From Acinetobacter apis (GTDB lineage: Bacteria; Pseudomonadota; Gammaproteobacteria; Pseudomonadales; Moraxellaceae): a stretch of DNA of 64,000 nt. This document shows, piece after piece, positions 9,032-18,140 of this stretch. Both the position numbers and the translations under genes were made by a program. The stretch spans positions 92,574 through 156,573 of the forward strand of contig NZ_FZLN01000004.1 in NCBI RefSeq assembly GCF_900197575.1, written 5' to 3'. Each line of letters opens with the position of its first letter. The stretch's first letter is position 1. The notes below the pieces were generated by a model. That model was not told the origin of the DNA, did not search any database, and worked only from the letters and a program-made list of their open reading frames with translations.

Positions 9032-10870
9032 TTAATTAGTAGTTAAACGACTTACTATTTGATAGGTCATAAAAGCAAAAAGGTAAGCCAATGAAAAAAG
9101 ATAAACTGTCATTATCATTGGTTGTTTCCAACTACCAGTTTCTCTTCTAATCGTAGCTAGTGTTGCAAGGCAATGTGGAGCAAAAATAAACCAAACCAAT
9201 AGTGATAAGCCTGTAGCAAGCCCCCAACCATCTGAACCAGAAATTTGGCTGAGTAAACTTTGTGTAACAGTATCTTCATCACCTGACATGGCATAGATTA
9301 CACCTAATGCTGCAATCACAACCTCTCTAGCTGCCATCGCAGGAATCAATGCAATGCATATTTCCCATGTAAAACCAATAGGTGCAAAAATTGGATGGAT
9401 AATATGTCCTAACTGCCCTGCAAGGCTATAATTAATGGCTGGCATAGTCGCATGATCAGGCGGTTGAGGAAATGTCACAAGTACCCATAACAGTACTGAT
9501 AAAGCAACAATAATTCCACCAACTCTCTTCAAGAAAATAGTTGCTCTATCATATAAACCCAAAGCCACATTTCTAATATCAGGTAATCGATAAGTCGGTA
9601 ACTCAAAAATAAAAATACTTTCAGTTTTATCTTTTCGAACTAATTTTAAAAATAATGAGACTAATAGTGCTGAAACAATTCCCGACATGTAAAGTCCAAA
9701 CAGGACTAGACCTTGTAAGCTGAGCCATCCATATACTAATTTATTCGGTATAAATGCAGCTATTAGTAGCGCATATACAGGGAGTCGTGCAGAACACGTC
9801 ATTAATGGTGCAATCATGATCGTTGCTAAGCGATCTCTTTCCGAGCTTATGCTTCTCGTTGCCATTATTCCAGGGATTGCACAGGCAAAGCTTGAGAGTA
9901 AAGGGATGAATGAACGACCACTTAAACCTGCTTTAGACATCAGTTTATCTAACAAGAACGCTGCTCTTGGTAAATATCCTGATTCTTCTAAAATTAAAAT
10001 AAAGAAGAAAAGAATCAGAATTTGAGGCATATAAGCGAGAACACTACCTGCACCTGCAATTACTCCATCAACGATTAAACTTCTTAATAATGGGTGAGAA
10101 ATTAGAGGTCCTACTGCACCACCTAGCCAAGCAATAGAATCTTCAATAAATGCTATGAATGGTTGCGCCCAAATGAACACGGCTTGAAACATGACGAACA
10201 TAGTTAGTGTTAAAATTACTAATCCAAAAAATGGATGTAAAAATATTTTGTCTAAAAATGCAGTCCGTTTATCACCATTGTCATTATTTAAAATAACTTG
10301 TTTGGTAATAAATTTTATTTGATCAAAATGACTAAGCTCTGAATGATAAGGTGCAACAAATAAATTTTTCTGATCCAACTCAATTAAGAGTTGTTGAATT
10401 CCTTTTGTTTTTACAGCTACAGATTCAACAACAGGAACGCCTAAAAGTTGAGATAATTTTGCAACATCTATTGAAATACCACGCTTTTTAACTTCATCCA
10501 TCATATTTAAGACGAGCAACATAGGTCTGTTTAAAGCCCTGACTTCTAGTACAAGGCTTAAATGTAGTTGAAGATTTGTCGCATCAACTACACAAACAAA
10601 AATATCAGGTAATACTTCGCCTTTCAGCTCTCCAAAGCAAACAGCTCTAGTTACTTCTTCATCTAAACTGCTTGGTTTTAAACTATAAGTCCCCGGCAAA
10701 TCCAGTACTCTGACTGAATCTCCTGACGGCAATTTGAAAAAACCTTCTTTTCGTTCAACGGTTACGCCTGCATAGTTAGCAACCTTTTGACGTGTCCCTG
10801 TCAGTGTATTAAAAAGTGATGTTTTACCACAATTTGGATTACCAATTAGTGCAATATTTTTAGTGTTCAT
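9032..10870 (-). CDS. feoB: FeoB ferrous iron transporter, island copy
   Basis: A 612-residue FeoB. The N-terminal G domain has the P-loop GNPNCGKT (residues 10-17), the switch II DLPGTYSL and the base-recognition NMMDE. A multi-spanning membrane part follows with two Gate motifs, including the Cys in SFACAIPGIMATR. It moves Fe(II) into the cytoplasm. Its start overlaps feoA by 11 bases. It is a clear paralogue of the chromosomal FeoB at 41637-43481 but with many substitutions, so it is not a recent duplicate. Confidence 0.92.
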   Translation of the reverse strand: MNTKNIALIGNPNCGKTSLFNTLTGTRQKVANYAGVTVERKEGFFKLPSGDSVRVLDLPGTYSLKPSSLDEEVTRAVCFGELKGEVLPDIFVCVVDATNLQLHLSLVLEVRALNRPMLLVLNMMDEVKKRGISIDVAKLSQLLGVPVVESVAVKTKGIQQLLIELDQKNLFVAPYHSELSHFDQIKFITKQVILNNDNGDKRTAFLDKIFLHPFFGLVILTLTMFVMFQAVFIWAQPFIAFIEDSIAWLGGAVGPLISHPLLRSLIVDGVIAGAGSVLAYMPQILILFFFILILEESGYLPRAAFLLDKLMSKAGLSGRSFIPLLSSFACAIPGIMATRSISSERDRLATIMIAPLMTCSARLPVYALLIAAFIPNKLVYGWLSLQGLVLFGLYMSGIVSALLVSLFLKLVRKDKTESIFIFELPTYRLPDIRNVALGLYDRATIFLKRVGGIIVALSVLLWVLVTFPQPPDHATMPAINYSLAGQLGHIIHPIFAPIGFTWEICIALIPAMAAREVVIAALGVIYAMSGDEDTVTQSLLSQISGSDGWGLATGLSLLVWFIFAPHCLATLATIRRETGSWKQPMIMTVYLFSLAYLFAFMTYQIVSRLTTN

Positions 10871-11117
10871 TGGTGATCTCTACAAAAATTCGTTCAGCTT
10901 CATTTTTTCTTAATGCAAAACGTGACGTTTCGATTTGAACTAATATTGGATCACCACCGAATAGTCCTTTTTCAAGGACTTGTAGAGATTCACCTACTCG
11001 AAAACCCAATAATTCAAGCCTTTCTAGTACAGGGTCTTTGCGGTCAACATATTGATCTCCATTTTTTAGATCAATAATTTTTACAAACTGATTTTGCTTT
11101 ACGTGAAATAAGTTCAT
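10860..11117 (-). CDS. feoA: FeoA, island copy
   Basis: An 85-residue SH3-like cytosolic partner of FeoB. The LLGFRVGESLQVLEKGLFGGDPILVQIETSRFALRK part is nearly the same, motif by motif, as the chromosomal FeoA at 41377. It lies 11 bases after the CDF exporter and overlaps feoB, so the four genes exporter-feoA-feoB-lspA look like one transcript. No Fur-box-like sequence is seen directly ahead of it, unlike the chromosomal feoA. Confidence 0.9.
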   Translation of the reverse strand: MNLFHVKQNQFVKIIDLKNGDQYVDRKDPVLERLELLGFRVGESLQVLEKGLFGGDPILVQIETSRFALRKNEAERIFVEITNEH

Positions 11118-11128
11118 ATTTAATAATC

Positions 11129-12430
11129 CTATTTCAAAGCCAAAATTTTTCGAGCACCGTTAAGCACGAATAGTGAAACGATGATACCAATGACTAAATC
11201 AGGGTAAGCTGAGCCTGTCCAAGCAACAAGCACACCTGCAAGAATAACTCCCATGTTAACAATTACATCATTCGCTGAAAAAATCCAACTTGCCTTCATG
11301 TGAGCACCACCATCTTTGTGCCCAGAGATCAGATACAAGCAAGTTACATTAGCAATTAAAGCAAGAAAACCTATAATAATCATTAGGTTTGATTCAGGTT
11401 CACTGCCAAGAACAAAACGTCTAATTACGTCAACAATAACAATTATAGCGAGTAATAACTGAATCCAACCTGCGAAGTGAGCTGCTTTTACTTGATACTT
11501 GGCTGCTTTACCTACAGCATAAAGCGCAATTCCGTAAACAGCAGCATCAGCAAACATATCAAGTGAATCTGCAATTAACCCTGTTGAAGCTGCAATAATT
11601 CCACTAATAAATTCAATGAAGAAAAGCACTGCATTGATGGCAAGAAGAATTTTTAAGACTTTTGCTTGTTTAGTTGGATCAGGGGAATCAGGCAATGCAC
11701 CAGTCGCTTCAATGGTATTTTCCAGTTTTGCTCCAAAACCTAATGCTTCTAGCTTTGATGTGATTTCTGTAAGTTCATCTGTATGAAATACTTGTAACTT
11801 TCTGTTTGGAAGATCAAAAGATAAAGCTTTAACTGCACTTATCGGTGCTAATGCCATCCGAACCATTTGTTCTTCTGCGGAACAGTCCATTTTAGGAATG
11901 GTATAGGTACTAGTATGTTTTGCACTGTTATTATCAATATAGGGGGCTGTAGAATTTAATTTTGCCCCAAAACCAAGTGTTTCAAGTTTTGAAGTAATTA
12001 AATCAGCATTACCTTCATGAAATACCTTGAGGTTACGATTTGGTAAATCAAAGACTAAATTGGTAACACTTCCCACTGAAGCAAGTGACATTTTCACCAT
12101 CTGTTCTTCTGCGGAACAATCCATTTTAGGGATGATGTAATCACTTATAAATATCGTATTATCTTTATTTTTAATAGGATTTTCTGAACTAACATTTGTA
12201 TCAGAATCACAACAATTTTGTTGTTTTGTTGAACAAGATTGGTTGCTACCACAAGTGTCTACTTCGGTAGCATTTTTGGGTTTAATCTCTGTATCATTTC
12301 CGCAACAAGACTTTTTGTCATTTTTTACAGATTGATCTGATTCAGTGCAAGATTTAGTTTCAGAGTCTTTATCAGACTCTAAATTTGTACCATTGCATGA
12401 GCTTTCTTTGTTACAACCGCAACCACTCAT
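11129..12430 (-). CDS. CDF-family metal cation exporter with Cys-rich tail and two HMA-like domains
   Basis: A 433-residue protein in three parts. Residues 1-80 hold ten cysteines (CGC, SCC, NCC groups). Residues 99-158 and 178-236 are two near-identical HMA-like domains with PKMDCSAEEQMV in place of the usual GMTCxxC, then matching FDLPNR and LGFGAKL segments. From about 257 on is a cation diffusion facilitator membrane domain with the site-forming DSLDMFADA (288-296). CDF proteins exchange Zn, Cd, Co or similar ions for protons at the inner membrane. The gene is driven from the MerR-type promoter at 12465-12495. Confidence 0.85.
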   Translation of the reverse strand: MSGCGCNKESSCNGTNLESDKDSETKSCTESDQSVKNDKKSCCGNDTEIKPKNATEVDTCGSNQSCSTKQQNCCDSDTNVSSENPIKNKDNTIFISDYIIPKMDCSAEEQMVKMSLASVGSVTNLVFDLPNRNLKVFHEGNADLITSKLETLGFGAKLNSTAPYIDNNSAKHTSTYTIPKMDCSAEEQMVRMALAPISAVKALSFDLPNRKLQVFHTDELTEITSKLEALGFGAKLENTIEATGALPDSPDPTKQAKVLKILLAINAVLFFIEFISGIIAASTGLIADSLDMFADAAVYGIALYAVGKAAKYQVKAAHFAGWIQLLLAIIVIVDVIRRFVLGSEPESNLMIIIGFLALIANVTCLYLISGHKDGGAHMKASWIFSANDVIVNMGVILAGVLVAWTGSAYPDLVIGIIVSLFVLNGARKILALK

Positions 12431-12464
12431 AGATGTGCCTATTGTCTTTTTTTACTTATTGCAT

Positions 12465-12495
12465 ATTAAAATCCCTATAGCTACTATAGAGTCAA
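12465..12495 (-). promoter_or_regulatory. MerR-type promoter and operator for the metal operon
   Basis: On the minus strand a -35 TTGACT (12490-12495) and a -10 TTTAAT (12465-12470) are separated by 19 bp, the over-long spacer that MerR-family activators need. The spacer holds CTATAGTAGCTATAGGG, the CTATAG-type operator known from CadR, PbrR and ZntR. It lies between the exporter gene (start 12430) and the divergent regulator gene (start 12516). Confidence 0.78.
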
Positions 12496-12515
12496 GCTAT
12501 ATCCGGTTGAATTCA

Positions 12516-12908
12516 ATGTTTCTAAAAATTGGTGAATTATCTGAGAGAACTTCTTGTTCTGTATTAACTATAAGATTTTATGAGAAAGAAGGTCTAATTC
12601 CTCAGCCTGAAAGGACTGAGGGAAATTATCGAATGTATTCAGAAGAATATATTGATAGATTAAAATTTATTGTTAATTGCCGTTCATTAAATATGAATCT
12701 AAATGAAATTAAAAAATTACTATCTTATAAAGACATACCTAATCAAAACTGCTCAGAAATAAATGAGTTAATTGATATTCATATCAAAGATGTACAAGAA
12801 AGTATCAAAAATCAGCAAAGGCTTATAGAGCAATTGTTAGACATAAGAAAAACCTGTGATGGACTATGTACAGTTGATAAATGCGGTGTATTGAAAAATT
12901 TAGCTTGA
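12516..12908 (+). CDS. MerR-family heavy-metal regulator (CadR/PbrR type)
   Basis: A 130-residue regulator. The MerR winged helix is at residues 1-70 (FLKIGELSERTSCSVLTIRFYEKEGL), then a dimerisation helix and a C-terminal tail with cysteines (CDGLCTVDKCG) as in cadmium and lead sensors. Cys77-type spacing before the helix (NQNCSEI) also fits. I place the start at ATG 12516; a longer frame upstream would run through the operator and into the exporter gene. It faces the CDF exporter across the MerR-type promoter and should activate it on metal binding. Confidence 0.88.
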   Translation: MFLKIGELSERTSCSVLTIRFYEKEGLIPQPERTEGNYRMYSEEYIDRLKFIVNCRSLNMNLNEIKKLLSYKDIPNQNCSEINELIDIHIKDVQESIKNQQRLIEQLLDIRKTCDGLCTVDKCGVLKNLA

Positions 12909-12982
12909 TTAAAAACTCTACTAATTTAGTGAAGGATTCGTATGTGCTCCAAAAGGGGGATTATGAAGAGTATAAATTTCAT

Positions 12983-14788
12983 CTACAACTTTTTCTTTTT
13001 TATTAAAGTATTGAATATTTTATTAAAACTATCAATCCAATCAGATTGAACAGTATACATGTGCTTCATTGCTCTTTTTTGATTGAAGTTGGTCTTGCAA
13101 ATATCAAACCATTTTTTTGTTCCTTTTTTTCCCTCTATTGCTTCACAAATCATTGTTATATTTTTTTCATTAAGCATCTCTTTGGTCATAAATAGAAAAA
13201 AACAAAATGCTTCATTATTTTTGTTATTTTTCTTAATATCAATAAGGTAAAGATGATCATGAAAATCTGCTAACTCTAACTTTAAAAACAAGAGCGATCT
13301 TCCAACGTCATCATTAATCCAAGTATTGTGAATAGGGGATTTAACGATTGGTTTTATCTGTAAAAGTGAAAAGGTGTCTGAAAGATTTCCTTTTTCATCA
13401 ACGCAAGATACTTTAGTTAATTTAGTAGAATCTTTTTCAGCTTCAATGCTTTTTAAACTACTAAATATAAGAGCAAGATCATCTACATCTAGTTTATTCG
13501 GTTTTTTTTCTGAATTTTCAGATTTTTGTGGCTTATTCTTTTTGTTGCCATGACGATTGCCCGATGATTCTTCATCTTTATTCTTATTTTTCTCTTTACT
13601 TTCAATATATTGAGTATTTGATTCAGTTTCAATTACTTCTTCAATGATCTCAATATCGAAGCCAGTAAAGTCCACTAAAATATCAGTCTGTTTTCTATTT
13701 TCACCTCTTTCATGAGAGGGGTCTTCTTGGGTGTTGATACGAGTATTGTTGCGCTTCTTTTTGTTCCGACCTTTTCGATGAATTTTTTCATTATCAATGG
13801 TTTCCACCTGTTCATCTGATTGAGTAATAGGTGCACGAGCCACTATAGGAAAATCAGCAATAGGAGAAACTATAAATACGTGTGTAATTAAAAATCGTTT
13901 CCCATTTTCAAGCCAAATACCTTCGGCAGTTAAGCGCATTGTTGTTGAATGTGGCGGAATTACACTAGGAAATCTAGATGGATATGGCTTTCCAGTTTTA
14001 TCGAGTTTTATGTCATTTAACGAATTTCGTATATTTAGCACTTTTTCTTGGGTGTTTTTATTTAATGCTAGATTCGCTAATAATGTGATCGCTGCTTTTC
14101 CAATGGTTTTAACAATATTTTTTTTCATCACAACTGATAATATATCACCATTTTCATTATGCTGAATTTCATATTTATCTAGAAATAAATCAACTATATG
14201 TGAAATACTATAATTTTCATTGATTATATGACCTCTAATATCCTTTCTTGCAGGGATATAAAAAGCATGGAGTGAATGAATACAGCTTATAATTACTTCG
14301 ATATTATCATTTGACTTTAAAATACAATATTTACTCATTAAAAATGGATAATATATAAAAGGTACATTTGCATTATATTTATTTTTAGGAATGAATATTT
14401 TTTCATTATATAAATAGTATTCGTTTGAATCTGAATCAGGGATTTTAGCATCAAATCTAATGATCTTTGGTTTATTAATGGAAAAATCAAACTCAAAATT
14501 AACAGTTTTAAGACAGTTATTAAAAGAGAATTTTCTTCCTTCTATTCGTGTTTGTCCTTTCCATACTGAGCCAATTTGTACTGTGTCCAAATCTCGAAAA
14601 GTGACATCATATTTATTGTAAGAATTTTCAGATACATTTAAACGATTAGGGTTCGCTGCATCAAGCTCAACAAGTAGAACTTCAATTAATATATTGTCAG
14701 ATTCAGAACTCGTATTTAACTTTAAGCAACTATATAGGTAGACAACTCGTTCGATTTCATCATCAGGAAATGAGTCAATAGATGTCAT
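12983..14788 (-). CDS. Large protein at the transposon end, TnsE-like candidate
   Basis: About 601 residues, starting at ATG 14788 after AAAGG (a GTG at 14800 is also possible). There is no standard enzyme motif. An N-terminal beta-rich part (to about 330) ends in a segment around 285-320 (TMRLTAEGIWLENGKRFLITHVF) that parallels a mid-protein segment of Tn7 TnsE. A highly basic, low-complexity linker follows (about 335-445). The C-terminal domain (about 445-600) has the order seen in TnsE: an acidic helix, a strand pair, and a W…DW…F-N-F ending. TnsE steers Tn7 to replicating DNA. The link is made from memory of TnsE and is an inference. It could be another transposition accessory or a cargo gene. 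Confidence 0.5.
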   Translation of the reverse strand: MTSIDSFPDDEIERVVYLYSCLKLNTSSESDNILIEVLLVELDAANPNRLNVSENSYNKYDVTFRDLDTVQIGSVWKGQTRIEGRKFSFNNCLKTVNFEFDFSINKPKIIRFDAKIPDSDSNEYYLYNEKIFIPKNKYNANVPFIYYPFLMSKYCILKSNDNIEVIISCIHSLHAFYIPARKDIRGHIINENYSISHIVDLFLDKYEIQHNENGDILSVVMKKNIVKTIGKAAITLLANLALNKNTQEKVLNIRNSLNDIKLDKTGKPYPSRFPSVIPPHSTTMRLTAEGIWLENGKRFLITHVFIVSPIADFPIVARAPITQSDEQVETIDNEKIHRKGRNKKKRNNTRINTQEDPSHERGENRKQTDILVDFTGFDIEIIEEVIETESNTQYIESKEKNKNKDEESSGNRHGNKKNKPQKSENSEKKPNKLDVDDLALIFSSLKSIEAEKDSTKLTKVSCVDEKGNLSDTFSLLQIKPIVKSPIHNTWINDDVGRSLLFLKLELADFHDHLYLIDIKKNNKNNEAFCFFLFMTKEMLNEKNITMICEAIEGKKGTKKWFDICKTNFNQKRAMKHMYTVQSDWIDSFNKIFNTLIKKKKL

Positions 14789-14865
14789 ATCAAAGTACAC
14801 CTTTATAAAGGTTGTTTTAAAAATAAGTAAATATGAGTTATTAATAGTCTATTTTTTAATATTTG

Positions 14866-14911
14866 ACTAGCTTCTATTTTTGTAAACTAGCTTTTATTTT
14901 TGTAAATGACA
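14866..14911. repeat. Transposon right end: tandem 20-bp repeats and terminal TGTCA
   Basis: Two direct copies of actagcttYtatttttgtaa lie back to back at 14866-14885 and 14886-14905, differing at one base. They are followed by atgaca, so on the minus strand the element begins TGTCATTTACAAAAATA. Repeated short motifs next to a terminal TGT are what TnsB/TniA-type transposases bind. A third, degenerate copy may lie near 14846-14860. Comm sequence starts at 14912; the bases 14912-14916 (gcctc) are the expected 5-bp target duplication, but this needs the left end. Confidence 0.8.
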
Positions 14912-15754
14912 GCCTCCTCCTACCAATGCAACAGCCGATGCGGTGTGATGTGGCGCACGAAAGGGACGTGTGCCAAGAATATATGGTTGGTTGGCAATGG
15001 AGTAAATATTGGCAACCTCTAAACTCTCATCACGGCAGATAGGGGGAAGAATACTTGGTAATCGTGATGATAATAAAGTTTTCCCTGTACCAGGTGGCCC
15101 GCGAAAAAGCACAGAATGACCGCCAGCAGCAGCAATTTCTAAAGCACGTTTGGCATGCAGCTGACCTTTAATATCTGCCAAATCTAATTGTGGTTGTGAT
15201 GGCTTTGGTTGAATTCGATGTTGTTGTTGCTTTTGAAGTGTGTGTTTACCTGCAAAATGATCATATATTTGGCTTAAATGATTGACGCCATAGACATTCA
15301 ATTGAGATAAAGGCAGTACATCTTGGCTGTTTTCTTCAGGAAGCAGTAAGGTGTGCTGAGCTGCTTCACAAGCAAGACCAATAGTAAGCGTATGACTGAC
15401 TTGGCGTAAGCGACCATCTAAAGACAGCTCACCTATAAACTCATAGGCTTTGGTGTCAAACGCAGGAATTTGTTTTGATGCCAATAAAATACCAATAGCA
15501 ATTGGCAGATCAAGCCGTGTCCCTTCTTTGGGCAGATTTGCGGGTGCCAAGTTGATGGTCATACGTTTGGTTGGAAATTGAAAACCACTATTAATAATGG
15601 CAGATCGAACACGATCTTTACTTTCTCTTACTGCCGTTTCAGCCAGACCCACAATGGTTAAGGCAGGTAAGCCTTGACTTAAATGAACTTCGACTTCAAT
15701 TAAAGGCGCATCTAGTCCAGAAATACCACGTGTGTAAACGGTTGAAACTGACAC
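14894..15754 (-). pseudogene. comM: comM, 5' part, interrupted by the transposon
   Basis: The frame starts at GTG 15754 and gives the first 281 residues of ComM (YifB/Mg-chelatase-like AAA+ helicase; intact proteins are about 495 residues). Walker A GPPGTGKT is at residues 219-226. After Gly281 (ALVGGG, normally followed by Ser-His-Pro) the frame runs into transposon sequence and stops five codons later at 14894. The Walker B and sensor parts are missing. ComM promotes branch migration in natural transformation, so this cell is expected to take up DNA less efficiently by recombination unless another copy exists. Confidence 0.93.
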
Positions 15755-16575
<821 letters not shown>

Positions 16576-16634
16576 GCTTGGCATAAACCTTGCTATAACC
16601 TGATTAACTTGCAAAATACATGGGTTGGGAAGTC

Positions 16635-18026
16635 ATGAAAAAAGTCATCATGGCGCTGGGATTAGCCAGTGCGTTGTTAGGCGGAACATCTGTTTGGGCA
16701 GAAAATACAGCGAGCTCAACGGCTGAATCTACCGCTGCCGTCAGTGTCACCGAAACGGTATCTAGCGCACCCACAACAGCTGTTGTTGTTGCCGAAGTAC
16801 CTGTTGCACCTGCTGCTGCAACAGCAAAATTAGACACAGGCGACACTGCCTGGGTCCTTATTTCAACGGCATTGGTTTTGATGATGACCATTCCCGGTTT
16901 AGCATTATTTTACGGCGGTATGGTACGTAAGAAAAATGTGCTTGCAACCATGGGGCATAGCTTAATTGCAACAGCAATTGTCAGCATTGTTTGGGTCACT
17001 GTTGGTTATACTTTAGCATTTGATAGTGGCAATGCATTTATTGGTGGCTTTAGTAAAGTCATGCTTTCAGGCATTGGTCTTGATACATTGCAAGGTACAA
17101 TTCCTGAAATTTTATTTGTAATTTTCCAAATGACTTTTGCAATCATTACAGTTGCAATTATCAGTGGTTCAATTGCTGAACGTATGAAATTTGGTGCATT
17201 TGTTGCCTTCATTAGTATTTGGGTGATTGTCGTTTATGCACCGATTACACACTGGGTATGGGGTGGCGGCTGGTTAGGTAAAGACGGCGCACTTGATTTC
17301 GCAGGTGGTACAGTTGTTCACATTAACTCAGGTGTTGCAGGTTTAGTTGCAGCATATATGTTAGGTAAACGCGTAGGTTTGGGCAAAGAATCTATGGCAC
17401 CACATAACTTAACGCTAACAGTGATTGGCGCAAGTTTACTGTGGGTAGGCTGGTTTGGTTTTAATGGTGGTTCAGCTTTAGGTGCAAATGGCGCTGCAGG
17501 CTATGCTTTAGTTACGACACAAGTGGCTGCTGCTGCTGCTGCAATTTCTTGGGCAATGGTAGAAAAAGTTGCACGTGGTAAAACATCAATCTTAGGTATT
17601 GCATCAGGTGCAGTTGCAGGTTTAGTGGTTATTACACCAGCTGCGGGCTTTGTGACCGTAGGCGGTTCATTAATCATGGGGCTTATTGGTGGTGTAGTTT
17701 GTTTCTGGGGTACTAGCACATTAAAACGCATGCTTAAAGCAGATGATTCATTAGATGCTTTTGGCTTACATGCAGTCGGCGGTATTGCAGGAGCGGTACT
17801 CACCGGTCTATTTGCAAGCTCATTTATTATGGGTGATAAAGCACCAACAGATATGGTTCATCAGTTATGGATTCAAGTCGAAGGTGTGTTAGCAACGATT
17901 GCATATAGCGCTGTATGTACATTTATCATCTTAAAAATTATTGATGTTGTGATTGGCATTCGTGTAAGTCAAGATGAAGAGCGCATGGGGCTTGATTTAA
18001 GTCAGCATGGCGAAAAAATCGAATAA
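16635..18026 (+). CDS. amtB: AmtB ammonium transporter
   Basis: A 463-residue Amt/Rh-family channel. A signal peptide (MKKVIMALGLASALLGGTSVWA) and an Ala/Thr/Val-rich spacer precede the eleven membrane segments. The pore shows FYGGMVRKKN near the N-terminus and HWVWGGGWL in the middle, and FGLHAVGGIAG holds the second pore histidine. I take ATG 16635, after ttgggaag, over the in-frame ATG at 16620, because it gives a proper signal peptide. It forms an operon with glnK and ends at a clear terminator. Confidence 0.93.
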   Translation: MKKVIMALGLASALLGGTSVWAENTASSTAESTAAVSVTETVSSAPTTAVVVAEVPVAPAAATAKLDTGDTAWVLISTALVLMMTIPGLALFYGGMVRKKNVLATMGHSLIATAIVSIVWVTVGYTLAFDSGNAFIGGFSKVMLSGIGLDTLQGTIPEILFVIFQMTFAIITVAIISGSIAERMKFGAFVAFISIWVIVVYAPITHWVWGGGWLGKDGALDFAGGTVVHINSGVAGLVAAYMLGKRVGLGKESMAPHNLTLTVIGASLLWVGWFGFNGGSALGANGAAGYALVTTQVAAAAAAISWAMVEKVARGKTSILGIASGAVAGLVVITPAAGFVTVGGSLIMGLIGGVVCFWGTSTLKRMLKADDSLDAFGLHAVGGIAGAVLTGLFASSFIMGDKAPTDMVHQLWIQVEGVLATIAYSAVCTFIILKIIDVVIGIRVSQDEERMGLDLSQHGEKIE

Positions 18027-18038
18027 TATTGTTTATTA

Positions 18039-18064
18039 AAAGCCCCATATTTGGGGCTTTTTTT
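18039..18064 (+). terminator. Rho-independent terminator after amtB
   Basis: AGCCCC (18041-18046) and GGGGCT (18053-18058) form a stem with a 6-base loop, flanked by A residues on the left and followed by a run of T (18058-18064). Confidence 0.88.
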
Positions 18065-18140
18065 ATTTTAAACACAACATTTAGTATCTTATGCTTTTTT
18101 GATACACTACAAAAAAATAAATGAGCTGATTGAATTCATC

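Larger units (their letters stand above)
1..14911. mobile_element. Tn7-like (AbaR/Tn6022-type) transposon inserted in comM, right-hand part
   Basis: Everything from the window start to 14911 reads as one island. It holds Tn7-type transposition genes (tniA end, tniB, tniQ, a TniE-like gene), arsenic and metal resistance cargo, and ends in tandem repeats with terminal TGTCA (minus-strand reading) that abut a comM gene cut in mid-frame. The DNA is visibly richer in A/T than the chromosome to its right. AbaR islands of Acinetobacter are known to use comM as their site. The left end, the tnsA-like gene and the 3' part of comM are not in the window, so the total size is unknown. Confidence 0.88.

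Noticed and set aside
12345..12515. Longer start of the MerR-type regulator
   Set aside because: The extension would pass through the operator and into the divergent exporter gene.
17501..17803. 100-codon frame antisense to amtB
   Set aside because: It is a shadow of the amtB coding frame (Ala/Thr/Pro-rich mirror) without a start signal.
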